From positions 1 to 8,240 of the forward strand of contig JACNIV010000005.1 of assembly GCA_014382915.1 (NCBI GenBank): a stretch of 8,240 bases of DNA, written 5' to 3'. Position 1 is the first letter of the stretch. The number at the start of each line of letters is the position of its first letter. Below are positions 1-6,424 of the stretch, piece after piece. The notes below the pieces were generated by a model. It was not told where the DNA came from and searched no databases. It worked only from the letters and a program-made list of their open reading frames with translations. The stretch comes from Candidatus Cloacimonadota bacterium (GTDB lineage: Bacteria; Cloacimonadota; Cloacimonadia; Cloacimonadales; TCS61). A program made the translations under genes and the position numbers.

Positions 1-720
1 TATCATTTCGATTTCTTCAGCAGTGGAAACGTGGGCAATATAAATTTTATTTCCAATCTCTTCCGACAGCTTCAAGATGAGCTCTGTTCCTTTAATTGCG
101 CATTGCCTGTTTCGTATCGCATTGTGTTTCAGAACCGAATCATAAGGTAGTCTTTGTTTCCAAATATCAATGTATTCTTGAAGCTCGGTGTGAACAACAA
201 CGACTTTATCATATTTTTTTGCGATCATAAATATCTGTTTCAATACATCTTCATTTGTTACTGTTTCGTTAGAACTTGATCCTGCCAGGAAAACTTTTAT
301 TCCTGCAATATCAGATGGTTCTTCACCTAAAATTTCTTCAATATTTTTAAGATTGAAATTTGTTGCTCCTATATGGAATTTGTAATTCACAGAAGCCTTC
401 TTGGCAGCTTCTCTTTTTATGTTCAGGTTTTCCAAATTTATTGTAGCAGGAATCGTATTTGGCATATCGAAAATGGTAGTTACTCCACCAGCAAGGGCAG
501 CCATTGAAGCTGTTTTCCAATCTTCTTTATAGGCTTGCTGTAGATCTCGAACGTGGACGTGAGGATCTATAACACCTGGAATTACAAGATTGCCTTTGAT
601 ATCGATCGTTTGATCGAAATCAGCTTGGGAACAAGGAATTACTTCAACTATCTTATCATCGTCGATAAGGATGTCTTTCAAACCTTCGATAAGCTTACAA
701 TTTTTTAACAGTATTTTCAT
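1..720 (-). CDS. pyrC: Dihydroorotase, N-terminal 240 residues (3' end outside window)
   Basis: Cyclic amidohydrolase of the dihydroorotase family, which interconverts N-carbamoyl-L-aspartate and L-dihydroorotate (third step of UMP synthesis, cytoplasmic). The frame is open from the ATG at 718-720 to the window edge. Visible in order: a small N-terminal beta segment; the metal-binding HxH at H54/H56 in DPHVHVRD; KED (66-68); AGGVTTIFDMPNT (77-89); K142 in AGIKVFLAGSSS, the expected carbamylated metal-bridging lysine; H177 in VVVHTEL; and H230 in AHVSTAEE. This layout resembles the Bacteroidetes-like dihydroorotases that have a lysine ligand, rather than the form using aspartate. Where relatives usually read H-x-E-D it reads HTEL. 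The family also holds hydantoinases and allantoinases; location directly after pyrD and pyrK argues for dihydroorotase. The start is preceded by a weak purine-rich site (GAAAGTGAG). The C-terminal third, including the last metal aspartate, is not in view. Confidence 0.9.
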   Translation of the reverse strand, partial: MKILLKNCKLIEGLKDILIDDDKIVEVIPCSQADFDQTIDIKGNLVIPGVIDPHVHVRDLQQAYKEDWKTASMAALAGGVTTIFDMPNTIPATINLENLNIKREAAKKASVNYKFHIGATNFNLKNIEEILGEEPSDIAGIKVFLAGSSSNETVTNEDVLKQIFMIAKKYDKVVVVHTELQEYIDIWKQRLPYDSVLKHNAIRNRQCAIKGTELILKLSEEIGNKIYIAHVSTAEEIEMI

Positions 721-743
721 AGACTCACTTTCAATTTAACAAA

Positions 744-790
744 TGAGATTGCTTCGTTAGAAATTCTATGAAAAAATCCTCGCAAAGACA
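744..790. repeat. Split palindromic dispersed-repeat-like element between pyrK and pyrC
   Basis: The outer blocks TGAGATTGCTTCGT (744-757) and TCCTCGCAAAGACA (777-790) correspond, with one mismatch as I remember it, to the two ends of a small palindromic repeat scattered through many unrelated bacterial genomes (TTGCGAGG ... CGAAGCAA type). The centre differs from that type: 758-768 is its own palindrome, TAGAA-A-TTCTA, followed by an A-run. It lies in the pyrK-pyrC gap, just upstream of the pyrC start. The match to a known repeat is from memory and was not searched. Confidence 0.5.
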
Positions 791-806
791 GTTTAATCTG
801 TGAAAA

Positions 807-848
807 AATATTCAATTTCCAATATTCAATTTTCAATATTTAATCCTC
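807..848. repeat. Three 14-bp tandem units crossing the pyrK stop codon
   Basis: Three adjacent 14-bp units: AATATTCAATTTCC (807-820), AATATTCAATTTTC (821-834) and AATATTTAATCCTC (835-848). Units 1 and 2 differ at one position; units 2 and 3 share 11 of 14. The pyrK stop (TGA, 833-835 on the minus strand) and its last codons lie inside units 2 and 3, so the gene's final residues may derive from the repeat. Similar ATTGAAAATTGAATATT runs occur in intergenic DNA of AT-rich environmental bacteria; that comparison is from memory. Confidence 0.6.
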
Positions 849-1651
849 TTCCCTGTTGCATCACGGTGATATTGTCCAAATTCCGTAAGTTGTTCAACCA
901 GCTTTTTCGGAAGGACAGGTCCTTCCACACAAAGCCTGATACCTAATGGATCCATTGTGCAATTCCCGCAAATTCCAATTGCGCATTTCATATAACGTTC
1001 AAACAGGAACTCATAATCATGATCTTTTAAAAGCGGCTGTAAAGCTTTCATCATCATTTCCGGACCGGAAACATAAACAAAGTCGAACATCTTCCCATTT
1101 TCTCGTTCCCAAGCCCCAGCTTGGGAATGATGATTCAGCATTCTCTTTGTAATATCTACCGAAGTTCCTTTTTCTCCGAAAGTCCCGTCATCTGTTGTAT
1201 TGATCACTTTAATTCCCAGCTTGCTGAGCTTTTCTGAAAATAAGTGTTCATCTTTTGTTCGTGCTCCATTTATCAATGTGACTTCTGCCCCATTTTCCTT
1301 TAAAACTTTTGATAAAAAATAGAAAGTAGGAACAGCATAACCTCCGCCTATTAGCAGAACTTTCCCTTGGGATACAAAAAAAGAGGAACCGAACGCTCCT
1401 CTTATAGATACATAATCACCCACTCTTTTTTGGAAAAGGCGAGTAGTGAATTCGCCAATTCTTTTTACAGTTATGGAAAATACGTCTTCTGTGCAATCCG
1501 AAATGGAAAATGGTTTTTCACCACCTTCAAAATCCGTCAGCATGATGAACTGAGCGGGTTGTGCATTCAGTGAATGTTTGAATGAATAAGTTTTTATGTC
1601 GTTGGTTTCTCTTTCTATTCCAGCGATTTTTAGAGTAATTCGTTTATTCAT
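833..1651 (-). CDS. pyrK: Dihydroorotate dehydrogenase electron-transfer subunit (FAD, 2Fe-2S)
   Basis: PyrK-type subunit of class 1B dihydroorotate dehydrogenase; it passes electrons from the FMN of PyrD through a 2Fe-2S cluster and FAD to NAD+. The 272 residues follow the ferredoxin-NADP reductase fold. GEKPFSIS (44-51) stands where the FAD-binding RPxS motif is expected, with Lys for Arg; GEFTTRLF (66-73) is the second FAD-contacting segment; VLLIGGGYAVPTF (98-110) is the NAD-binding glycine loop; FVYVSGPEMMM (191-201) is the CGP-like motif with Ser for Cys. The C-terminal cluster site is C223-x4-C228-x2-C231-x9-C241 followed by VEGPVL. The first three cysteines have the standard PyrK spacing; the last interval is shorter than in the Lactococcus enzyme. 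Residues 176-184 (SQAGAWERE) are translated from an inserted palindromic repeat. The ATG at 1649-1651 has only a weak GGGA ribosome site. Located 152 nt after pyrD, as expected for a PyrD-PyrK pair. Confidence 0.92.
   Translation of the reverse strand: MNKRITLKIAGIERETNDIKTYSFKHSLNAQPAQFIMLTDFEGGEKPFSISDCTEDVFSITVKRIGEFTTRLFQKRVGDYVSIRGAFGSSFFVSQGKVLLIGGGYAVPTFYFLSKVLKENGAEVTLINGARTKDEHLFSEKLSKLGIKVINTTDDGTFGEKGTSVDITKRMLNHHSQAGAWERENGKMFDFVYVSGPEMMMKALQPLLKDHDYEFLFERYMKCAIGICGNCTMDPLGIRLCVEGPVLPKKLVEQLTEFGQYHRDATGKRIKY
1101..1130. repeat. Palindromic repeat element inserted in frame within pyrK
   Basis: Perfect 9-bp arms TTCCCAAGC (1106-1114) and GCTTGGGAA (1119-1127) around a 4-nt loop. 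They extend to 12 pairs (1103-1130) if one G-T wobble is allowed. The element sits in the pyrK frame and encodes about SQAGAWERE. That stretch falls between the TSVDITKRM segment and the FVYVSGP strand, a region that in typical PyrK proteins is a shorter linker. The arms resemble the palindrome at 1681-1701, suggesting one repeat family in and beside this gene. Confidence 0.75.
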
Positions 1652-1680
1652 TCAATCCCACTATTAATAGTTTCTGCTTG

Positions 1681-1770
1681 TTTCCAAGTTGAACTTGGGA
1701 ATATGATTTTTCGCGAAGTTGAACTTCGCTACCAATTGCGTTACAAAGTGCAACTTCGTAATGAGATGGA
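1681..1770. repeat. Row of three palindromes at 30-bp spacing between pyrD and pyrK
   Basis: Three 30-bp units (1681-1710, 1711-1740, 1741-1770) share a core close to AAGTTGAACTT at the same offset. Unit 1 has arms CCAAGTT/AACTTGG around G1691. Unit 2 has arms GCGAAGTT/AACTTCGC around G1721. Unit 3 has arms TTACAAAGT/ACTTCGTAA around GCA1750-1752 with one mismatch. The centres are therefore at 1691, 1721 and 1751. The arm ends differ between units but remain mostly self-complementary. A weak AT-only palindrome at 1770-1780 may be a decayed fourth copy. The row fills most of the 152-nt pyrD-pyrK gap; a separate 10-bp palindrome CTATTAATAG lies at 1661-1670. Confidence 0.75.
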
Positions 1771-1803
1771 AATTAAATTTGGTAACGAAACGTATAAACA
1801 GAA

Positions 1804-2727
1804 TCATTTCAATTTCTCCAGCTTTGGAATATCTTCTAAATTATCATAATTATTCTCATCCATAAATTCAATGATTTCTCGATTGATCTTATCAAAGACT
1901 TCGATTCCACGATAATAAACAGCAGTGCCAACTCCTACCAGTGTTGCACCTGCCATGATCATTTCAATTGCATCCTCACCTATAGTCACTCCACCCATAC
2001 CAATTATGGGAATGTTTAAAGCAGAGTAGGTTTGGTAGATTAGCTTTAAAGCAATCGGTTTAATACAGGGTCCGGAAAGTCCTCCAAATTTGTTGAACAA
2101 TACCGGCTTCACCATTTTTGTATTGATCAGCATTCCCGGTCCCACTGTATTTATCATGCAAAGTGCATCTGCTCCAGCTTTTTCTGCAGCAAGAGCGATT
2201 TCAACAATATCATAAACATTCGGGGATAATTTGGCAATAATAGGAAGCCTTGAAATTTCTTTTACAGCTTTAACTATTTTAAAAACTTCATCCTTTGACG
2301 CTGCCAGCGGAATTCCGAACTCGTCAAATACATTCGGACAGGAAAGATTTAGTTCCAGGAAGTCACCTCTGGATTTGTTCACATGATTTGTCAGTTTGGA
2401 AAAATCATCTGTATTTGTAGCAAAAACGCTCACAATAACAGGTGTATCAGAGCGTTCTTTAAACTGATTTATCTCGGTAAGTCCATCCACAATTCCAGGA
2501 TTACATAATCCCACTGCATTCAAAAGTCCGCTTTCAAATTCCGCTACAACAGGACCTTTATGCCCCAATCTTGGTTCGAGAGTTAAGGATTTGCTCGTTA
2601 CTATTCCGGCACCATTTTTGGCAGAGATATCCAATCCTGAAAATGACATATCCATAATGCCTGCTGGTAAAACAAGCGGTAAATTGACCTCGATACCTAA
2701 AAACTTGGTTTTCAATCTCTTACGCAT
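1804..2727 (-). CDS. pyrD: Dihydroorotate dehydrogenase, class 1B catalytic subunit
   Basis: FMN-dependent TIM-barrel enzyme oxidising dihydroorotate to orotate, the fourth step of UMP synthesis, in the cytoplasm. At 307 residues it has the usual class 1 length. Motifs in order: NLPLVLPAGIMD (15-26); GAGIVTSKSLTLEPR (39-53), with the FMN-contacting TSKSLT; NAVGLCNPG (70-78), where relatives commonly have Gln in place of Cys75; NLSCPN (127-132), with C130 as the catalytic base typical of class 1 (class 2 uses Ser); AKLSPN (165-170), with the FMN-binding Lys; MINTVGPG (191-198); GGLSGP (215-220); and GMGGVTIGEDA (243-253). The cysteine base plus the downstream pyrK indicates an NAD-linked PyrD-PyrK heterotetramer rather than a fumarate-linked class 1A enzyme. 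The ATG at 2725-2727 follows AGGTG at very short spacing. No membrane-binding N-terminal extension is present. Confidence 0.95.
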   Translation of the reverse strand: MRKRLKTKFLGIEVNLPLVLPAGIMDMSFSGLDISAKNGAGIVTSKSLTLEPRLGHKGPVVAEFESGLLNAVGLCNPGIVDGLTEINQFKERSDTPVIVSVFATNTDDFSKLTNHVNKSRGDFLELNLSCPNVFDEFGIPLAASKDEVFKIVKAVKEISRLPIIAKLSPNVYDIVEIALAAEKAGADALCMINTVGPGMLINTKMVKPVLFNKFGGLSGPCIKPIALKLIYQTYSALNIPIIGMGGVTIGEDAIEMIMAGATLVGVGTAVYYRGIEVFDKINREIIEFMDENNYDNLEDIPKLEKLK

Positions 2728-2819
2728 ACACCTGTTCCCGGTTTAGAATTCAGTTCGAGATTTTCTTTTACAGAATCATTCGAAAAAATATCTACCTCTG
2801 ACTTGCTTTACCAAAAAAA

Positions 2820-2840
2820 ATTATATATATAAGTGGTCAA
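2820..2840 (-). promoter_or_regulatory. Weak promoter-like AT-rich segment upstream of pyrD
   Basis: The 131-nt gap between the glycerate kinase stop and the pyrD start contains, on the minus strand, TTGACC (2835-2840) followed by TATAAT (2820-2825). Both hexamers look good, but they are only 9 nt apart, too close to be a paired -35/-10. If the TATAAT is a real -10, its -35 must be poor. No GC-rich terminator hairpin is visible in the gap. This is the likeliest place for a separate pyr promoter, on position alone. Confidence 0.2.
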
Positions 2841-2858
2841 ATTATTTTAATATTTTTT

Positions 2859-4130
2859 TTAATTTATTAATAAAATAGTAAGATCATTCACATTTGTTCC
2901 TGTTGGACCTGTTTTTATCAAATCTCCCACTTTATCCAATATGTAATAGGAATTATTGTTCTTCAATTCTTTGTAAATATCTATTCCTTCTTCCTGTATT
3001 CGCTTACAAGTTGTACAATCCACCATTCCTCCGGCAGCATCAATAGGACCGTCGGTGCCATCTGTTCCAACAGAAATAACTACGATATTTTCAAGGTCAC
3101 TGATACCTGAAGCTGCACTTAATACCAGTTCCTGGTTGCGTCCTCCTGTTCCATCACCTTGTACATTTACCACAGTTTCACCACCAATAATGATAGCACA
3201 AGGTGGGTTCATCGGACTTTTGAATGACTTTATTTCGCGAGCGATCGAAGCAATGAATTTACCTGCATGTTTTGCTTCACAATCTAATGTTGTAGTTAAT
3301 ATAAGTGGAGTGTATCCTTTCTCTCTTGCTATTAATGCGGCATTGTTACAAACTTGCTTTACGCTACCTATGATCTTTGCTTCTACATTATCCAGATTTT
3401 TGGGCGTTTCAATTTTCAACATTTCTTTAATATTATCATTAATTGAAAGATCGTATTTTCTTATGATCTCCAGAGCTTGCTCGCTAGTGCTGGAATCAGG
3501 GTACGCAGGTCCGGAAGCTATTGTATCCAGATGATCCCCTAAAACATCCGACAAAGCCAGAGTATAAACCTTAGCTGGATGAATAAGCTGAGCAAAACGA
3601 CCACCTTTTACCGACGAAAGATGTTTCCTGATCGTGTTCATTTCCACAATATCAGCTCCAGATTTAAGAAGTCGATCATAAATTGTTGTAAGATCTTTCA
3701 AAGAAACACCTGGCAGAGGTTTTTCAAAAAGTGCAGAACCACCACCTGAAACAAGTAAAAGAACTACATCTTTCTGAGAAAGACCCTTTACTTTTTCCAA
3801 TGTTCGAGTTGTAGATTTTATGGAGTTTTCATCCGGGACTGGATGACCGGCTTCCCAGATTTCCAGACCCTCGAAATCACCTTGAGAATGATCGTATTTT
3901 GTTATTACAATTCCATCTTCCATTCTGCTTCCCAGAACTTTCTTAGCTGCCAGAGCCATTCGCCAGGCAGCTTTACCTATGGCAACAAGAACTATTTTTC
4001 CTTCTGCATGGAAATCCTTCAAAGCAGCTTCAACTGCTTCATCTGGCAGGGTAGATTCAATTGCCTTTTGAACAATAAATAATGCATCGGAGCGGAGTAA
4101 TTTTAATTTATTAAGATCGTTTCTTAACAC
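2859..4130 (-). CDS. Glycerate 2-kinase (DUF4147/MOFRL family)
   Basis: ATP-dependent kinase converting D-glycerate to 2-phosphoglycerate, linking glycerate or serine/hydroxypyruvate metabolism to lower glycolysis. Members are often mislabelled hydroxypyruvate reductase. The 423-residue length is typical. The N-terminal DUF4147 domain shows IGKAAWRMA (51-59) with a conserved Lys53, a GHPVPD motif (95-100), VSGGGSALFEKP (127-138), MNTIRKHLSSVKGGRFA (164-180) and SDVLGDHLDTIASGP (194-208). The C-terminal MOFRL domain shows GGETVVNVQGDGTGGRNQEL (316-335), GTDGTDGPIDAAGGMVD (355-371) and TGPTGTNVNDL (407-417). The start is a GTG at 4128-4130; an in-frame TGA at 4143-4145 leaves no room for an upstream ATG. 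Ribosome-site signal is weak (GGA six nt upstream). The 66-nt AT-rich gap from metK shows no terminator, so read-through from the pts/metK block is plausible. The third codon onward (RNDLNKLKLLRSDA) resembles normal family N-termini. Confidence 0.92.
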   Translation of the reverse strand: MLRNDLNKLKLLRSDALFIVQKAIESTLPDEAVEAALKDFHAEGKIVLVAIGKAAWRMALAAKKVLGSRMEDGIVITKYDHSQGDFEGLEIWEAGHPVPDENSIKSTTRTLEKVKGLSQKDVVLLLVSGGGSALFEKPLPGVSLKDLTTIYDRLLKSGADIVEMNTIRKHLSSVKGGRFAQLIHPAKVYTLALSDVLGDHLDTIASGPAYPDSSTSEQALEIIRKYDLSINDNIKEMLKIETPKNLDNVEAKIIGSVKQVCNNAALIAREKGYTPLILTTTLDCEAKHAGKFIASIAREIKSFKSPMNPPCAIIIGGETVVNVQGDGTGGRNQELVLSAASGISDLENIVVISVGTDGTDGPIDAAGGMVDCTTCKRIQEEGIDIYKELKNNNSYYILDKVGDLIKTGPTGTNVNDLTILLIN

Positions 4131-4196
4131 AGTAATTCCAAATCAAAATAAGAATAGGCATTGATATGTTATAAATAATAATTCTCTTTTTTTTAA

Positions 4197-5357
4197 TTAT
4201 TTTGCTATTTCTTTCAATTTAGCAACCATGTCTGTTTTTTCCCAGGTGAATTCCGGTAGTTCACGACCAAAATGCCCATAAGCAGCAGTTTTTTGATAGA
4301 TAGGACGTTTAAGTTTAAGATGCTCGATAATTCCCTTTGGTGTGAGTGGAAATATTTTACGCACAATATCGTTCAGTTTACCATCTTCCAATGTTCCTGT
4401 ACCGAATGTACGCACCATTACGGAAACAGGTTCTGCTACACCGATGGCATAAGCGAGTTGCACTTCACATTCTCTGGCAAGTTTTGCTGCAACTATATTC
4501 TTGGCAATATAACGAGCCATGTAGGAAGCACTTCTATCTACTTTGGATGGGTCCTTTCCGGAAAATGCTCCGCCTCCGTGACTACCCTTTCCGCCGTAAG
4601 TATCAACAATTATTTTTCTGCCGGTAAGACCTGTATCAGCTTGTGGACCACCAGTTACAAAACGGCCTGTTGGATTAATGAGTATTTTAGTTTTTTCATC
4701 CAACAGTTCGGCTGGAATGATGGGTTTTATAACATGTTCCAGAATATCCTTCTCAATTTGATCGTGATTCACTTCGGGATGATGTTGGGAAGAGATAACT
4801 ACAGCTTCCACTCTAACGGGCTGTTTATCGAAATACTCGATCGTAACTTGGGTCTTTCCATCCGGTCGAAGATACGAGATGATCTCATCCTTTCTTACTT
4901 TTGCTAATCTTTGAGCTAGTTTATGAGCCAGCGAAATGGTCATTGGCATAAACTCATCGGTTTCGTTACAGGCATATCCGAACATCATACCCTGATCGCC
5001 AGCACCTTGAGCATGACTATTCGTTTCGTCTACACCTATCGCAATATCTTTGGATTGATTATCAATCGTAGTTATTACAGCACAGGTTTTAGAGCAGATC
5101 CCATAATCTACACTCGTATAACCAATATCCTCGATTGTTTTACGGACGATTCCTGGAATATCCACATAGCAGTGTGTTGTAATTTCCCCTCCAACTACAG
5201 CCATACCGGTTGTAAGAAAAGTTTCACAGGCTACGCGTCCGTCGGGATCCTGCTCCAGTATTGCGTCTAATATGGCATCCGAGATCTGGTCAGCCATTTT
5301 ATCGGGATGACCTTCCGTAACAGACTCAGATGTAAATAGATATTTACCTTTCAACAT
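4197..5357 (-). CDS. metK: S-adenosylmethionine synthetase (methionine adenosyltransferase)
   Basis: Makes S-adenosylmethionine from L-methionine and ATP, releasing phosphate and pyrophosphate; works as a cytoplasmic tetramer. At 386 residues it is full length. Diagnostic motifs: [20 protein letters not shown] (8-27) with catalytic H17 and the metal/ATP site; [16 protein letters not shown] (118-133), the MetK signature hexapeptide GAGDQG at the end of the mobile active-site loop; [20 protein letters not shown] (227-246); and the P-loop-like [20 protein letters not shown] (261-280). The C-terminal FGREL...FTWEKTD is typical. The ATG at 5355-5357 follows a strong ribosome site. The gene lies 11 nt after the PGI/PMI stop, so it is probably translated from the same transcript; methionine metabolism has no obvious functional tie to these carbon genes. 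No SAM riboswitch is visible, as there is no leader to hold one. Confidence 0.98.
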   Translation of the reverse strand: MLKGKYLFTSESVTEGHPDKMADQISDAILDAILEQDPDGRVACETFLTTGMAVVGGEITTHCYVDIPGIVRKTIEDIGYTSVDYGICSKTCAVITTIDNQSKDIAIGVDETNSHAQGAGDQGMMFGYACNETDEFMPMTISLAHKLAQRLAKVRKDEIISYLRPDGKTQVTIEYFDKQPVRVEAVVISSQHHPEVNHDQIEKDILEHVIKPIIPAELLDEKTKILINPTGRFVTGGPQADTGLTGRKIIVDTYGGKGSHGGGAFSGKDPSKVDRSASYMARYIAKNIVAAKLARECEVQLAYAIGVAEPVSVMVRTFGTGTLEDGKLNDIVRKIFPLTPKGIIEHLKLKRPIYQKTAAYGHFGRELPEFTWEKTDMVAKLKEIAK

Positions 5358-5363
5358 GTTTAA

Positions 5364-5369
5364 TCCTCT
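5364..5369 (-). promoter_or_regulatory. Ribosome binding site of metK
   Basis: AGAGGA on the minus strand, 6 nt before the metK ATG. It begins at the last base of the upstream PGI/PMI stop codon (5369-5371), consistent with ribosomes passing from one gene to the next. It is the clearest Shine-Dalgarno site in the window and supports the 5357 start. Confidence 0.7.
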
Positions 5370-6424
5370 TATTGTATTGTTTTTTTCAAATAATCAATAA
5401 ATTCTATACTCGTTGGGTTCACACCTCGTAATATGCCCAGGTAAAAACTAACCATATCGCCCAGATAAATAAGAGAGAAAATCTCTTCCACCAGGGAAGA
5501 ACCTTCTGCATAATATTCAAGAAAATCGATATCAGATCGTCGCAGAATATCTCTGAAAGCATTAACCCTTTTTTGATACTTTGGTGCTTCTTTGAATTTG
5601 CTTAATATTATAGGAACGAACTTGTCCCTGAAATCTTCCGCTTCCCAACCTTCAATTTCATTATGGTTCATTTCGGGGAAAGTATGATGGAAGGCAGGAT
5701 ATTTAGCATTTTCGTTAAATTGGCATTTCCACCTGTATCCCAATGGTGCAAGCTGAGGATTTGAAGTATAAATAATCGGAATTTTACCCTCGATCTTACC
5801 GGCAGCAAATTTGGCAATGTTCATTTCCTCCGGCACAGAATCAGCGATCGCTCCTGCTTTTTTCACTAAGTTTGCTATTACAGATCTAACCTGCTTTGTG
5901 TGGTCTGGAATGATCTTAAAGGTCTCAAGGATCTTCATTAGAGAGAAAAATAAATGTCCAATAGCACTTCGTGGAGGTAAACCCGATGGCAGTTCAAGCC
6001 AGCAGTGATCTCCATCGATCAATTGCTTTACCTTACCTCCGGAAGTAATAACTCCAATAAACTTTGTACTTTGTAAAGCCTGCTGTAAACAGCTAAGTGT
6101 TTCTTCTGTATTTCCGGAATAACTCAGAATAACAACCAGGGTATTCTTATCCAGGTAAGGAATATGATAATCTTTTACCACTTCAAAAGGAATTTTAGTA
6201 CCAAAAGCCGATCTGGCAATATCACCGGATATCGCTGAACCACCCATACCGCAGATCACAACTTTATTTATTATGTTCAGTTGAAGACTTGAAAATCCTT
6301 TTGGCGTTTTCAATTGCGGCTCAAAATAAGCTTTCAATATTTGCTCTGGTATCTTGATGATCTTATGATACATATCATCGGGATCAAGCTGCTGTATTTT
6401 CTTAATATTATCCAATTTATTCAT
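5369..6424 (-). CDS. Bifunctional glucose-6-/mannose-6-phosphate isomerase (SIS family)
   Basis: Interconverts glucose-6-P or mannose-6-P with fructose-6-P, taking the role of classical Pgi in archaea and some bacteria. With the chosen start it has 351 residues. Two SIS domains: [20 protein letters not shown] (55-74) binds the sugar phosphate; [17 protein letters not shown] (97-113) is the second SIS loop; [18 protein letters not shown] (145-162) is the family's conserved PPR segment. [15 protein letters not shown] (231-245) holds the glutamate expected to be the catalytic base (E238), and [10 protein letters not shown] (251-260) supplies the conserved His. The C-terminus, [15 protein letters not shown], is standard. 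I chose the ATG at 6422-6424 ([18 protein letters not shown]) because family N-termini align there. It overlaps the ptsI stop by 8 nt, suggesting coupling; an ORF extension to 6460 would add 12 residues (MKFMRDLMMEKT) and a 44-nt overlap. A glucose-only isomerase cannot be excluded from sequence alone. Confidence 0.88.
   Translation of the reverse strand: MNKLDNIKKIQQLDPDDMYHKIIKIPEQILKAYFEPQLKTPKGFSSLQLNIINKVVICGMGGSAISGDIARSAFGTKIPFEVVKDYHIPYLDKNTLVVILSYSGNTEETLSCLQQALQSTKFIGVITSGGKVKQLIDGDHCWLELPSGLPPRSAIGHLFFSLMKILETFKIIPDHTKQVRSVIANLVKKAGAIADSVPEEMNIAKFAAGKIEGKIPIIYTSNPQLAPLGYRWKCQFNENAKYPAFHHTFPEMNHNEIEGWEAEDFRDKFVPIILSKFKEAPKYQKRVNAFRDILRRSDIDFLEYYAEGSSLVEEIFSLIYLGDMVSFYLGILRGVNPTSIEFIDYLKKTIQ

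Noticed and set aside
1661..1670. CTATTAATAG palindrome as an operator for pyrK
   Set aside because: It is only 10 bp and made largely of A and T in AT-rich DNA, so chance is likely; no known regulator site matches it.
1681..1770. CRISPR-like array, because of the regular 30-bp spacing
   Set aside because: Units are contiguous, with no identical repeat separated by unique spacers of constant length, and each is itself a palindrome; no cas gene is nearby.
2820..2840. TTGACC plus TATAAT as a strong sigma-70 promoter for pyrD
   Set aside because: The two hexamers are only 9 nt apart instead of about 17, so they cannot work as a pair; kept only as a weak candidate.
4131..4196. Terminator between metK and glycerate kinase
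   Set aside because: The A-run on the minus strand (T-run on plus) has no GC-rich stem before it; no intrinsic terminator is visible.
4272..4907. A 211-codon open frame on the plus strand, opposite metK, and several shorter plus-strand frames elsewhere
   Set aside because: Each lies antisense to a strongly recognised gene, has no recognisable domain, and has composition (Cys/Phe/Tyr/Ser rich) typical of a reverse-strand shadow.
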